Below, one piece after another: positions 1 to 8,459 of a DNA stretch of 64,000 bases. The stretch is taken from the NCBI RefSeq assembly GCF_026626705.1, contig NZ_JAPNKC010000002.1, positions 1 to 64,000 of the forward strand, read 5' to 3'. This stretch comes from Pyxidicoccus sp. MSG2. GTDB taxonomy: Bacteria; Myxococcota; Myxococcia; Myxococcales; Myxococcaceae. The notes beneath the pieces were generated by a model. That model had not been told where the DNA came from and made no database searches. It saw only the letters and a list, made by a program, of their open reading frames with translations. The translations under genes were made by a program, and so were the position numbers. Position 1 is the first letter of the stretch; every line of letters starts with the position of its first letter.

Positions 1-212
1 GGAGAGGGGGGTCGGGTAAGCGGAGGGTCCGGACAGAACAGGTGGGAGGTAGGAAATTCGGGGCCAAGGCCAAGGAGTATGCGGATTTACGCGCCCCTAC
101 ATCGCGCAGGACCCACACATCGACCACTTCCGGCTCCGAAAATTTTTTTTCGGACCCTTTTTCGGCTACCGATGATATGCACAAAACACCTACGCTGGAC
201 GATAGCGGCCCC

Positions 213-365
213 AAAAATGACGTGCACACGTCATTTTTGATCTCGCTACGTCGACTCCGCGCCCCTCGGCCACCCCGACGACGACGTGTACACGTCATTT
301 TTGAGTCTGCTGCGAAAGCAAAACACCCCGGCGAACGCTTCAGAAATGACGTGCGCATGTCATTC
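213..365. promoter_or_regulatory. parS-like array of three palindromes
   Basis: Three related inverted repeats lie just past the 3' end of parB. Site 1 (213-238) has 12-bp arms AAAAATGACGTG / CACGTCATTTTT around CA. Site 2 (283-296) is the perfect palindrome GACGTGTACACGTC followed by ATTTTT. Site 3 (345-364) is ATGACGTG / CATGTCAT with one arm mismatch. Centres are about 64 and 65 bp apart, close to six helical turns. Position beside parAB and palindromic form fit a ParB-binding centromere. The rest of 1-371 shows no gene; an inverted repeat TCCGAAAA / TTTTCGGA lies at 135-154. Confidence 0.7.
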
Positions 366-371
366 TGGCCG

Positions 372-1499
372 TCACTTCGTATCCGAGCCCTGTGATGCGT
401 CGCCCGCTGCATCTCTGGCGGCGTTCGCGTCATCGGCTTGCAGGAGTGTCTTGCGGTTTTGAATCAAGTGTTCGAGCTTCTCCCGCAGTTCGACGATGGT
501 CTCCTCGGACGCGTCCGCGAGCATGCGAAGATTCACATTGAAGACTGAGCCCTCCACGCGAAACACGGCGGGCTTTGCCCGCGCAATTCCCTCTTTGCTC
601 TCGCTGGTCGCGCGCTTCACGAACTCCTTGACGCGCATCAGGTTCCAGCCGTCTTCTAGCGCTCGTTGAATGTGGCGTGCAGTCAATAGCGTCGCGCGCA
701 TCGGCTCGGTCTTCCGGAAGTGCTTGTGGAGTTTTCCGAATTCGATTGCTGCGTCGCGCGAGATTGTGCGGTCGGCCTTCCGCGGCTCGGCCGGTGGCAG
801 AAGAAACGCCCCGCCCTCCGCAGCCGCCGCGAGTTCCGCCTCAGTCCGCATGAAGGGAGCGAGGTCCTGTCCCCGGACCGCGGCATGCACTACGGCGGGG
901 CAGTCATCGTGTAGTTGGAGAAGGGTTCGCACCTTTCTCTCATCCATCCCAATATCTGCAGCAACGTCGCTCGCCTTTTTCAGCTCGTTGAGTTCTCGGT
1001 ACTGTGCGAGCGACGCGGCCTCATCCATTGGATTGAGGTCTTCCCGCACCATGTTCTCGTGTAGCGCTTGCCGTAGAAGCTCGGAGTCGGGAACGCCAAT
1101 CTTGAGTTCGACTCGAAGGTGAGCGAACCGTGCCCTTTCGTCTTCAGTCGCCTCCTTGTAGAGGAGCTTCACTGCCTCGGCGCGCGTGCCGCCGGCAATG
1201 AGCATCACCCGTCCGTCTTCGAGTTGCTTGCCGCTCGCCGCCTGAAGCTGGCCCGTCTGCTTGATTGACGAAGCGAGTTCCCGAACCTTTGCGGGATTCA
1301 TCCAGAGTCGCGGCTGGAACTTGTTCTGGACGACGAGCTCAATCGGCACAAGAACCGTCGTCATTTGCTCGTACCGTCGTCCGGGCTCATACGTCAGCTG
1401 GCCGCCCTGGACGGAAACAGGCGCCGCCTTGCTGGCTGCAATCTCGTCCTGGAGAAATGCGTTCGTGGAGCCAGCGGGGGATGGCTTAGTATTTCGCAC
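372..1499 (-). CDS. parB: ParB-family partition protein
   Basis: This is the centromere-binding partner of ParA for plasmid segregation. The 375-aa product has the ParB/Spo0J N-terminal domain: a segment around VRELASSIKQTGQLQ, a CTP-binding-type box GGTRAEAVKLL (a variant of the usual GERR), and ENMVREDLNPMDEAA, followed by a helical DNA-binding region. I chose GTG at 1499 because AGGAGG lies 9 nt upstream; a TTG at 1517 is also in frame. The start overlaps the end of parA by 14 bp, so translation is probably coupled. The parS-like palindromes lie right after its stop codon. Confidence 0.88.
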   Translation of the reverse strand: MRNTKPSPAGSTNAFLQDEIAASKAAPVSVQGGQLTYEPGRRYEQMTTVLVPIELVVQNKFQPRLWMNPAKVRELASSIKQTGQLQAASGKQLEDGRVMLIAGGTRAEAVKLLYKEATEDERARFAHLRVELKIGVPDSELLRQALHENMVREDLNPMDEAASLAQYRELNELKKASDVAADIGMDERKVRTLLQLHDDCPAVVHAAVRGQDLAPFMRTEAELAAAAEGGAFLLPPAEPRKADRTISRDAAIEFGKLHKHFRKTEPMRATLLTARHIQRALEDGWNLMRVKEFVKRATSESKEGIARAKPAVFRVEGSVFNVNLRMLADASEETIVELREKLEHLIQNRKTLLQADDANAARDAAGDASQGSDTK

Positions 1500-2271
1500 G
1501 GGAAACAACCTCCTCAACGAGACTCATGTATTGCTGAGAGCCCTTGTGCTCGGGCTCCAGAAGCACAATCGGCTTGCCCTCGCCCGAGGCGGCCCGGATG
1601 GCAGTCGCTTCGTCAATCACCGTCTTGAAGACGAGCGCGCCGAAGATTTGCTGCACCTGCTCCAGTGCCTGTCGCCGGACGGTTTGCCGGCTATTGAATG
1701 TGCCGAGCACTCCGAGAATCTGCGCACGCGACTCCAAGTCCAGGCGGACCTTCTCGACGAAGGTCCGGAGCGCAACTGCGCCAAACGCCGCGAGCGGCGA
1801 AAGCTCAATCGGTACCAGGACATTACGGCACGCATTCACCGCGTTGATTGCCAGCATGCCCAGATTGGGAGGGCAATCGACGATTATCCAGTCGTACTCC
1901 TCGTCCACTCGCCCCAGCGCGCGAACCAGCTTCTGGTTTCCGCTCATGTGGTTTTCCAGAAGGCGCATCTCCAGCAACGGAGATGTCGACTTCATCGCGG
2001 GCACAACGTCAAGCCCTGCGAGGCCCAGCTGGGCTCGCTGGGGGCTGAACTCGCCCTCACCCAGCACGAACTCGGCGGTGCCGTATCCCCCCTTCTGCTT
2101 GACGAGATGCGCGAGCCCGACACAAGCGGTCGCGTTGCACTGTGGATCGAGATCCACCAAAAGAACGCGGCTTCCGCCCTGAGCGAGAGCTGCCGCGCAG
2201 TTCACCGCGGTCGTCGTCTTGCCCGACCCGCCCTTTTCATTGAGGACTGCTATCCGCTTCGACCTTCCCAA
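1486..2271 (-). CDS. parA: ParA-family partition ATPase
   Basis: This is a Walker-type ATPase that drives plasmid segregation together with ParB. The 261-aa product carries a deviant Walker A box KGGSGKTT near residue 13, the A' box LLVDLDPQ, and the Walker B region WIIVDCPPNLG. It lacks a long N-terminal HTH domain, so autoregulation, if any, would need another protein. It starts at TTG with a good GGAGG 5 nt upstream. A GCACTT-TG-AAGTGC palindrome about 76 bp upstream belongs to the dispersed operator family seen across this window. Confidence 0.93.
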   Translation of the reverse strand: MGRSKRIAVLNEKGGSGKTTTAVNCAAALAQGGSRVLLVDLDPQCNATACVGLAHLVKQKGGYGTAEFVLGEGEFSPQRAQLGLAGLDVVPAMKSTSPLLEMRLLENHMSGNQKLVRALGRVDEEYDWIIVDCPPNLGMLAINAVNACRNVLVPIELSPLAAFGAVALRTFVEKVRLDLESRAQILGVLGTFNSRQTVRRQALEQVQQIFGALVFKTVIDEATAIRAASGEGKPIVLLEPEHKGSQQYMSLVEEVVSRAKY

Positions 2272-2346
2272 GAGCGCCTCCAGTTGCGCGGCACCATACC
2301 GAATGAGCAGGACGCTCGCTCGGCCGACCGCCAGGGCCCGGGATTA

Positions 2347-2360
2347 GCACTTTGAAGTGC
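2347..2360. promoter_or_regulatory. GCAC-N6-GTGC operator upstream of parA
   Basis: GCACTTTGAAGTGC is a 14-bp palindrome with 6-bp arms. It precedes parA and shares its GCAC/GTGC ends and 6-bp spacer with sites before at least seven other genes or operons here. Confidence 0.6.
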
Positions 2361-2565
2361 ATTTTTTCCACCAACAAATGCAGCAATGGCCCACAGGCAC
2401 CTGCGACCCTGCCGAGTGGCCGAGAGGGGAGAGGTCCCGCCATAGTCCGGCCCCCCCAGGCCGGCACAGGCAGACTCAGCCTGCGGGCCTGCCGCGCCAG
2501 CTGCTATTGCTATGCGGGACGCGCTGGGCGCGCACGTCCCATCTGAACACCAATGAGGAAGCGTG

Positions 2566-3697
2566 ATGGCACCCGTGGATGCAGAACTACGTTACGCCTT
2601 CTGGGCCTCCCCACCTCCGCTCCCTCGAGGAGTCACAATCCTTCGGACGGAAGCCTGCGTCATGCCGCAGTCGGGCCCTCCCGGGCACGCGATTTACGAC
2701 CTGGCCGAGGTGCGGCTGGGCGACGCTCAACTGCCCGTGTTGGTGGGCTACCGTACCCCCCTTCACCCTGTCGACGTCCCGACGATGCGTGAGCGCCTCC
2801 GCCGTGTGGACGAGCACATCCAGCGGCGCACCATGCCCCACGCCCAGCCTGTGGAGCGAGCGCCAATGATTGCCACAGACTCTGTTTCCTCCCGAGTCCT
2901 CGATGTGTGTGAACGCGAGGGCGTGGCCGTCATTGACCAGAGGGGCACATTCTTTGTCCGCGCTGGCGGCACCCTCATCAAAGTCCACGGGAGCCTCCCT
3001 GCTCCCAGCAGGCCGCGAATGCCTCTGTTTCAGGGAAAGGGATGCCGCCTTGTTCGGGTTCTGCTTCAGAATCCCAATGAGGCACAAACAATCCGCGCGT
3101 TGTCACAGCAAACTGAAACGAGTTATGCAGTCGCGCGGGGACTGCTGCGTCAGCTCATCGTGGATGGATATGCCGAGTCAATAGAGGACCGACACGGATT
3201 CCGCCTATCCCATCCGGTGGAGTTGATTCAGGCGTGGCTCAAGAGCGAATCGAAGACTGCAGTGGTGGAAGGATTCAACGCCGCCTCGACCACGCCGGAC
3301 TTGCTTCAACGGGCCTTCTCCAAGTTGCAGGAGCAGGGGGGTCCGCGCAATCTTTACTCTTGCCAGCGAACTTCTACCTGAAGAGAGGTTCGTTTCCGGA
3401 TTGCCGCACGGACTGTACCTCTCGGGATCCATCAAGGCGGCAGTCTCTGCGTTTTCGCTGCGGTGCATCACCCCCCACAACTTCTGGGTTCTACGCGCAG
3501 AGCCTGCGGCCGAGACCGAAGCAGGTGGCATCTACTATGCGCCTCGGCAACTCGCGCACGGACCTGGCGTGGGGCTTCCTCAACTGTGCGTTGACCTCCA
3601 TCTCAGCGGAGGCCGAGGGACGGAACAGGCTGAAGAGTTGGTGAGGCGCTACGCTCAGGCGCTCGTCGCACTACCCACGCTCCAAGGGCAACCGTGA
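2566..3697 (+). pseudogene. AbiEi-like winged-helix regulator, frameshifted
   Basis: The first part (2566-3381) reads through a winged-helix-like segment (around GKGCRLVRVLLQNPNEA and ALSQQTETSYAVARGLL) and then stops. The second part (to 3697) continues in the +1 frame with SGLPHGLYLSGSIKAAVSA and a plausible C-terminal domain. The frames join at a run of six G (3336-3341): removing one G gives an uninterrupted protein of about 375 aa. The layout resembles AbiEi-type antitoxin/regulator proteins of type IV toxin-antitoxin systems, but no AbiEii toxin follows, so the name is tentative. It could be a true frameshift mutation, a base-calling error in the homopolymer, or slippage. ATG at 2566 is preceded by GAGGAAG. 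Confidence 0.5.
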
Positions 3698-3895
3698 TGC
3701 CCTACGGACAGACGTCGGCGAGGGTTTGGGAAGAGGGGAGCGTGGCGGCAATTAAGCCTAACGCATCCTATCTATCAGGGCACGCCCCACACCCTCGAGT
3801 ATGAACGCGCTTCAGTTGCACCTCCACGCGACCCCGCGCGGCCAGGGACGGTACGGTGCGCGCCGTCATTTGCGCCGGCACGCACCCGAAGCAGA

Positions 3896-5596
3896 TTACG
3901 CTGCCGACAACGCGTCGTCGTCCGCGTCGTCACTGGCTTCTGCGCCGACGTCTGCGGAGGAGGGGAGCGAAGCCGGCGACACCTCGTCCTTCTTGACGTG
4001 GCGACCGCGCTTCGAGCACGCCGCCTCTCTCCTGGCGGCGACACGCGCGAGCGCCTCGGCCTCCAGGTTGGGTACCTCCAAGCCGAAGAGGCTGCAGCCG
4101 TCAAGGAATGCGGCGCCATACGTTTCAGCATAGCTCGGCGTCGCGAACCTGACGGCGACGGCCTCGACCAGGAGGCCGGTGAGCTGCTGGGCCGTCATCG
4201 TCTCCACTGCCGCAAGCAACGTCTGCTCTGCGCTGGCCGTGTCGCGTCGGGTGAAGCCGCGTCGTCTCGCGAGCGAGCGGCGCACGTCCTGCCACGAAGC
4301 CTCCAGCACGCCGCGAGTGACGTAGCGAAGCACCTCCACCGGCAGGCCCCCCGCCTCAGCTGCTGCCACCATGGCCTCCAACCCAACATCGACCGTCGCC
4401 CGCTTGCGCGACTGAGCCTCTCGCTGGGCGGCCTCAGCGGCTCGCGGGTCCGACGCGGCCCCAGCCGATGGACCACCAGTCGCGCTCTCTCCTTTCGCTG
4501 TCGGAGCCTTGAGGCCAAGCGCTTCCAACGCGGCGGCGGCCTCAGCACGCAACACCAGGCGGTGCCCACGGCCGTTGTCATCGCGGGCGAGCGTGACCTG
4601 CAGGCGCGCCTTCTGGAGGACGTCCCTCCAGGTGCGGTTGCCCTCCACTTCGGGGCAGGGTGCGGCGAGGTCGACGTACGGCGCTCCCGGAATGAGGCGG
4701 CCGCCGTATGCGAAGAGATGCCGGCTCGTCTCCTCGTCGAGAATCTCCTCGCCCCTGGCGAGGGCCTTCTCGCAGGCGAGCGTCCACGCCGCCGCCGTTT
4801 TCTGCGCAAAGCACCCCCCGTCCGTGCAGAGGTTTTCCTGAGAGAAGTCTCCAAAAAGGTCCGCGTTGGCACCAGTCCGCCTCGGGCACGTCGTGCATGG
4901 CCCCGCCTCCGGCACCAGCGCCTCGCTCTTCGTGTCGAACGCGGCGTCGCGGAGCGAAAGCATGTACCGCTCCGCCACCCGCCGGCAGCGAGCGTCGCTG
5001 GAGATGCCGTCCGGCGAAACGAGCTCGCGCAGCGCACGAGCCTGCACCTCCGCGCCCGGAAGGCGCGCCAGCGTGAAGGCGCCATACTCCGAGAGCGAAC
5101 CAGCGCGGAACGCGGCGGCAGCCTCGGCGCACAAGCTGTTGAGGCTCAACCGCCGTACCACATACGCCCGAGACTTCCCGATGCGGGCGCCAACCCGCTC
5201 AGGGGTGTACCGGTGCTGGGCGAGCAGCTCCGCGAAGCTCTCTGCTTCCTCCAGCGGATGGACGTCTTCGCGGCAGAGGTTCTCCACATGCTGCAGCTCG
5301 CGCACCTGCTCGTCGGAGGCATCCATGAAGATGACGGGCAGCAGCTGCAGCCCGGCGCCGAGGGCGCCGCGCTTTCGACGGTGTCCGGCGATGAGCTGCG
5401 CCTCGTCCCCCACCATTCGCGCGAGGACCGGCTGACACACACCATGGAGCCGAATGCTCTCCGTCAACTCCGCGAGCTTCGCAGGGTCGTACGTCTTCCG
5501 GGGCTGGAACGGCGAGTCGTGCAGCCGCGAGATGGGCCACAGGACAGGTTGCAGCGGGACAGGCGAGGGGAGGGGACTCGAAACAGAACCTTCCAT
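3896..5596 (-). CDS. ParB/RepB-like protein with Cys cluster (566 aa)
   Basis: A ParB N-terminal domain (SPFQPRKTYD, ESIRLHGVCQPVLARM, AQLIAGHRRKRGAL, QHVENLCREDVHPLEEAESF) is followed by a partner-binding/HTH region. Then comes a Cys cluster TCPRRTGANADLFGDF with NLCTDGGCFAQK, which looks like a metal site. This arrangement resembles the large ParB-like proteins of PRTRC-type plasmid gene sets. The C-terminal 200 residues are Arg/Ala-rich and unfamiliar. ATG at 5596 lies 2-3 nt after AGAGGTTGT, which can pair with a distal arm of the conserved leader (5597-5709). It probably binds DNA or controls copy number or expression rather than being the main partition protein. Confidence 0.72.
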   Translation of the reverse strand: MEGSVSSPLPSPVPLQPVLWPISRLHDSPFQPRKTYDPAKLAELTESIRLHGVCQPVLARMVGDEAQLIAGHRRKRGALGAGLQLLPVIFMDASDEQVRELQHVENLCREDVHPLEEAESFAELLAQHRYTPERVGARIGKSRAYVVRRLSLNSLCAEAAAAFRAGSLSEYGAFTLARLPGAEVQARALRELVSPDGISSDARCRRVAERYMLSLRDAAFDTKSEALVPEAGPCTTCPRRTGANADLFGDFSQENLCTDGGCFAQKTAAAWTLACEKALARGEEILDEETSRHLFAYGGRLIPGAPYVDLAAPCPEVEGNRTWRDVLQKARLQVTLARDDNGRGHRLVLRAEAAAALEALGLKAPTAKGESATGGPSAGAASDPRAAEAAQREAQSRKRATVDVGLEAMVAAAEAGGLPVEVLRYVTRGVLEASWQDVRRSLARRRGFTRRDTASAEQTLLAAVETMTAQQLTGLLVEAVAVRFATPSYAETYGAAFLDGCSLFGLEVPNLEAEALARVAARREAACSKRGRHVKKDEVSPASLPSSADVGAEASDDADDDALSAA

Positions 5597-5709
5597 GAAC
5601 AACCTCTGCCGGCGTGGAGCCGGTCGTGTCTGCACCCGGGTCCGTCCCAGGTGGGCGCCGGGGCGTTGTCACCCGTCAGCGTGAGAAGGTTGTAGCAGGT
5701 AGGTCCGAC
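5597..5709 (-). promoter_or_regulatory. Structured 5' leader (copy A) of the parB-like gene
   Basis: On the minus strand this 113-nt leader matches the one at 35390-35506 almost block by block. The outer arm ACAACCTTCT (5693-5684) can pair with AGAGGTTGT (5607-5599), which contains the ribosome-binding site just before ATG 5596. Inside lie a TCAC...GTGA hairpin, a CCTGGGACGGACCCGGG hairpin, and a hairpin with GCCGGC-like arms and loop TCCAC (5608-5624). Loop bases GGA and TCC could kiss. It matches no riboswitch class I recognise. Confidence 0.5.
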
Positions 5710-5876
5710 ATTGAGTGACGTCGCGCGGGCGACCATATTTCAGCTCTGACAGGCCCGGTTATCGACACAACCACCCGGGTTGTAATCACCGACACGCGCG
5801 ACAGTTCAAGCTCCGCGACGCGGGGCCTCCACGCACGCGTCACCGGGCGCCCAGGCGCGGTAGCAGCCCCGTAGAC

Positions 5877-6057
5877 GTCTGCGCCGTTGAGGCACTCCTC
5901 GCCTTTGGCGAGGAACGGATGCGCCGGCCGGAAGTGGTGGACGCAGTCAAGGACGCGCGAAGCGCGCCGCGGCACGCGGGCGACAGCTCCTTGACGGCGG
6001 CCACCACGGACGGCACCTGCGGAGAGAAGGGGCACCGAATGGACGGCCTCGGGCTGC
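5877..6057. repeat. 181-bp structured repeat, copy 1
   Basis: This segment is similar along its full 181 bp to 36909-37089. Shared parts include GTCTGCGCCG at the start, a CCTCGCC/GGCGAGG hairpin, a GTCAAGG (5946-5952) / CCTTGAC (5989-5995) stem enclosing GCGCGAAGCGCGC, and GGCCTCGGGCTGC at the end. Differences fall mostly in loops and include single-base indels, which favours RNA structure over coding. Strand and function are unknown. The rest of 5710-6165 shows no gene. Confidence 0.5.
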
Positions 6058-6165
6058 CGCGGAATCTGCACAGCGGAGCGAGCCGTTCGGTTCCTCTCAT
6101 GCGGAGTCGTCGCCCAGGAGGCGCCGCTCGAGGGCGCGCGGGGAGGTGCTCCTCGCGCGCTGGAT

Positions 6166-6498
6166 TCACCTTCGGCGGCGTGACGCAGCGGCTGCAACGA
6201 GTTCCGGACGCACGACGTCGGCTGCAACGCCGGCGGCCAGCAGTGGACCCTGCTCGGAGTAGGCGGGCGCGGAAGGGGAGGGGAGTTGCTCGGAAACGAC
6301 TGCGAGGCGGCGAGCCTTCGCGAAACGCTTTAAAGCCCGCGCGAGAAGGAAAGCTACGACAGGAGGGGCGAGGAGAGGGCGCCAAGTGCCGAAGTCCACC
6401 ACCAGGTGCACGCCAAGCACGAGGCCCGCGGCGGCGAAGAGCAGGGCGGCACGAACGCGAAGGCGGTGGACCAAGTGGCGACGAACTCGGGAGCTCAT
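6166..6498 (-). CDS. Small predicted membrane protein (110 aa)
   Basis: I do not recognise this protein. It has a basic N-terminus, a hydrophobic helix AALLFAAAGLVLGVHLVV, a second hydrophobic stretch PLLAPPVVAFLLARAL, then a polar Ala/Arg-rich tail, so it is probably an inner-membrane protein. ATG 6498 has no obvious ribosome-binding site and comes right after a terminator-like hairpin (6502-6546), which makes the start uncertain. It is last in a minus-strand row of four small genes (7607 to 6166). Confidence 0.45.
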   Translation of the reverse strand: MSSRVRRHLVHRLRVRAALLFAAAGLVLGVHLVVDFGTWRPLLAPPVVAFLLARALKRFAKARRLAVVSEQLPSPSAPAYSEQGPLLAAGVAADVVRPELVAAAASRRRR

Positions 6499-6501
6499 GC
6501 G

Positions 6502-6546
6502 AAAAATCGCCCCCGGCACGCTCGGGGGGAGGTGGTGCCGGGGGCG
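6502..6546 (-). terminator. Strong hairpin plus T-run before 6498
   Basis: On the minus strand CGCCCCCGGCAC and GTGCCGGGGGCG form a perfect 12-bp stem with a 15-nt loop, followed by ATTTTTC. This is a typical intrinsic terminator. Only a few bases separate it from ATG 6498, so it may act as an attenuator for the last gene of this row. Confidence 0.65.
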
Positions 6547-6566
6547 ACGGGGCAACAAGGTTTTTG

Positions 6567-6770
6567 TCAGTGAGGAGACCGGGCGGCAACTGCAGCCTGA
6601 GTGAGAAGGTCTCCGCTCTGAGATAGCAGCGTCCGAAGCGCCTCCAGCGGTTGCCTGAGTGAAGGATTCAGGGACGCGTCGACAACAGCAGAGGACAGCT
6701 CCGAGGCGGCGGAGGCGACATGGTCTCTCGCGCGCTCGATGTGATTACAGGCGGGAGAGTCAATTGTCAT
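6567..6770 (-). CDS. Small hypothetical protein (67 aa)
   Basis: Unrecognised soluble helical protein starting MTIDSPACNHIERARD, with regular Ala/Leu heptads (LRQPLEALRTLLSQSGDLL). Its ATG overlaps the stop of the upstream gene by 11 bp, so it is probably translationally coupled. A terminator-like hairpin follows 20 bp after its stop. Confidence 0.55.
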   Translation of the reverse strand: MTIDSPACNHIERARDHVASAASELSSAVVDASLNPSLRQPLEALRTLLSQSGDLLTQAAVAARSPH

Positions 6771-7128
6771 CGACAAGGAGGTCGGCGAACTCAGGAAGCT
6801 GAGCAGGCGAGGAGAGAGGAAGTTCCGAGTCCCCGGCGTTGCGACGGAATTCTACGGACGGCAGCGGAGTAGGCTGCATGTTCGGAGAAAGCGCCTGGAG
6901 CGGCACGGTCCGCTCGAGGATCGCTCTCGTCATGAGCCAGCACGTCTTGGTGGTAGCCCTATCCCAGGACGCGCGGCCGGGAGCAGCCCTCTCCTCGCCA
7001 TGAATCACTGTCGCCTGATTACGAGGCGCCCCGTCGGTGGAGTATTTGCCGGGCTTTCCACAAGCACCGCAAGTTACGTCCATGCCCTCGGTGAGAGCGG
7101 TAGACGATTGAGTGGAAGATGTTTCCAT
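6760..7128 (-). CDS. Hypothetical protein with one CxxC (122 aa)
   Basis: Unrecognised. A CGACGKPGKY motif near residue 21 could form half a metal site, followed by a segment TKTCWLMTRAILERTV and an acidic C-terminus ending LLVDDN. ATG 7128 has TGGAG upstream. It lies 29 bp after the 149-aa gene and overlaps the 67-aa gene, so the three form an operon. An internal position within an operator-controlled unit suggests a plasmid function. Confidence 0.55.
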   Translation of the reverse strand: METSSTQSSTALTEGMDVTCGACGKPGKYSTDGAPRNQATVIHGEERAAPGRASWDRATTKTCWLMTRAILERTVPLQALSPNMQPTPLPSVEFRRNAGDSELPLSSPAQLPEFADLLVDDN

Positions 7129-7157
7129 AGCAACTCCAGAGTGAGCGGTGGGAGGTG

Positions 7158-7607
7158 TTAGCGGCGCCGAAGCGTCAGAGCGCCGTAGAGCTGGAGAACG
7201 CCAGTCCCCGTTCCAGCAACGGTGTTGAGACGAAAAGTGCCGACCGTCCGGAAGACCGGCTTGCCGCCGTTGCGACCCGGCTTCCGGCGACTCGACTTCA
7301 CCGTCCACTCCGACTCCCCGGCGACCAGATCGAGCTGTGAGGAGGACTCAAGGAAGGCCACGAACGAGAAGTCCGCGCTGGACGGAAACATGTTGAGCTC
7401 GAGTTGGCAGTCGCGGGGGCCGAGAAACGCGTCGCCGACATGTTGGGGTTTCTGGAACCCCGGCTGTTCGGCCATCAAGCTCCACTGCTCCCGTTGCACC
7501 TTCTGCGGGGAAGCGGCCCCCGGAAAGGAGGGTGCAGGTGTTGGTGGAGAGGTAGCGCTCAAGAGGGCTCCGACGTGGAACGCGGTGAATCCAACGCACT
7601 CAATCAT
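7158..7607 (-). CDS. Hypothetical protein (149 aa), operon leader gene
   Basis: Unrecognised. The N-terminus is mildly hydrophobic (VGFTAFHVGALLSA). The rest is predicted beta-rich: DCQLELNMFPSSADFSFVAF, then SQLDLVAGESEWTVKS and VGTFRLNTVAGTGTGVLQL. It reads like a compact beta-sandwich or coat-like fold, but no family is clear. It is first in an operon of at least three genes. CACTAAATAGTG lies 11 bp upstream of ATG 7607, overlapping where transcription would begin, so the operon is probably repressed by the window-wide operator protein. Confidence 0.6.
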   Translation of the reverse strand: MIECVGFTAFHVGALLSATSPPTPAPSFPGAASPQKVQREQWSLMAEQPGFQKPQHVGDAFLGPRDCQLELNMFPSSADFSFVAFLESSSQLDLVAGESEWTVKSSRRKPGRNGGKPVFRTVGTFRLNTVAGTGTGVLQLYGALTLRRR

Positions 7608-7617
7608 GCAGCACCGA

Positions 7618-7660
7618 CACTAAATAGTGCAAGAACTGGCAACACAAGTGCACAAAAGTG
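7618..7660. promoter_or_regulatory. Operator cluster upstream of the 7607 operon
   Basis: CACTAAATAGTG (7618-7629) is palindromic apart from its two central bases and matches the core of the site at 32319. CACAAGTG (7643-7650) and CACAAAAGTG (7651-7660) are weaker CAC...GTG elements of similar form. Confidence 0.5.
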
Positions 7661-8140
7661 TAGGTGGGGAGAATTTGGGGTCGCGCAGCATGGACGGGCG
7701 TCCGGAAGTCGGGACGGGCCCGGCGAAAGCGGCAGCAGCTCCTGCTCACCGGGGTGTCGCGGTAGGCGGACGCGGCGAAGCCGCGCAAAAGCCCAGGCAC
7801 ACCACCAGTAAAGCCGCAGAAGGTAGCCTGATGACCGCAGGTGCGTCGAAGTCCACCGGCCACCCCTATCCTCGATGCCCGCTGGAAAGCATCAGGGCAG
7901 GGAAGTGGGTGGCTTCCGCATGCTTCCCGTGGAGGCGCGCTTGCGCGCCGGAACGTCCAGGCTTGAGGGCCCGTAGGGCCCGGATCTCCGTGTTCCGCTT
8001 TAAAATCTATTTGCAGGGGCTTAGAGGCAGATCTCTAGATAGAGGCAGTGCTAACTGAGAAGCTATATGCGGGGAAGCGAAAATCGCGGCTAAGCACATG
8101 AATTTACATGGCTTTTATATATGGTCACACCGCGACTTTT
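7661..8140. other. Gene-free stretch next to the origin
   Basis: No convincing gene is seen in 7661-8140. The right end (about 8098-8124, ATGAATTTACATGGCTTTTA onward) is clearly A+T-rich compared with its surroundings and adjoins the iterons, so it is a candidate DNA-unwinding element. Confidence 0.45.
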
Positions 8141-8370
8141 TGGGGTGCCCCCGCATAGGCTCTTGGGGTGCCGCAGCACACCCTTTCTGGGGTGCCACAG
8201 CAGCCTTTCTGGGGTGCCGCAGCAGCCTTTCTGGGGTGCCGCAGCACTCCAAGCTATGGGGTGCCGCAGCAGGGATAACCCAGGTTTCTGGGGTGCCGCA
8301 GCACACCCTTTCTGGGGTGCCGCAGCAGTTTTCGTGGGGTGCTGCAGCAACCTCGTGGGGTGCCGCAGCA
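8141..8370. repeat. oriV: Ten iterons, probable oriV
   Basis: The core TGGGGTGCCGCAGCA occurs ten times, starting at 8141, 8164, 8188, 8210, 8232, 8257, 8289, 8313, 8335 and 8356. Copies 1, 3 and 9 are degenerate. Spacing is 21-25 bp (about two helical turns) except one 32-bp step. Two copies (6 and 10) are followed by GGGATAA, which on the other strand reads TTATCCC and is a partial match to a DnaA box. With the A+T-rich flank and the nearby RepA-type gene this is a classic iteron origin. Confidence 0.85.
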
Positions 8371-8459
8371 GGGATAAGTCCCTTGCTGGGAAGGCGGCCG
8401 CGCTCGGACGTCGGCCCCTTTGGCCGTCTTATGTCCCCAGTCTATGGTACATAAGATAG

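Noticed and set aside
3998..5695. Long plus-strand open frame of 565 codons
   Set aside because: It lies antisense to the ParB-like gene; its protein is Arg/Leu-rich without motifs, as expected for a shadow frame in high-G+C DNA.
5597..5709. Known riboswitch (TPP, cobalamin, SAM, guanidine-II)
   Set aside because: An ACGG loop recalls guanidine-II, but copies B and C have AAGG there and the second hairpin loop is TCCAC; other class signatures are missing.
5715..6626. Plus-strand 303-codon frame over the 181-bp repeat
   Set aside because: The homologous repeat at 36.9 kb has single-base indels that break this frame; composition is low-complexity basic.
8141..8370. Repeats read as a CRISPR array
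   Set aside because: The repeated core is only 15 bp with 6-10 bp between copies and lies near rep; this is an iteron origin.
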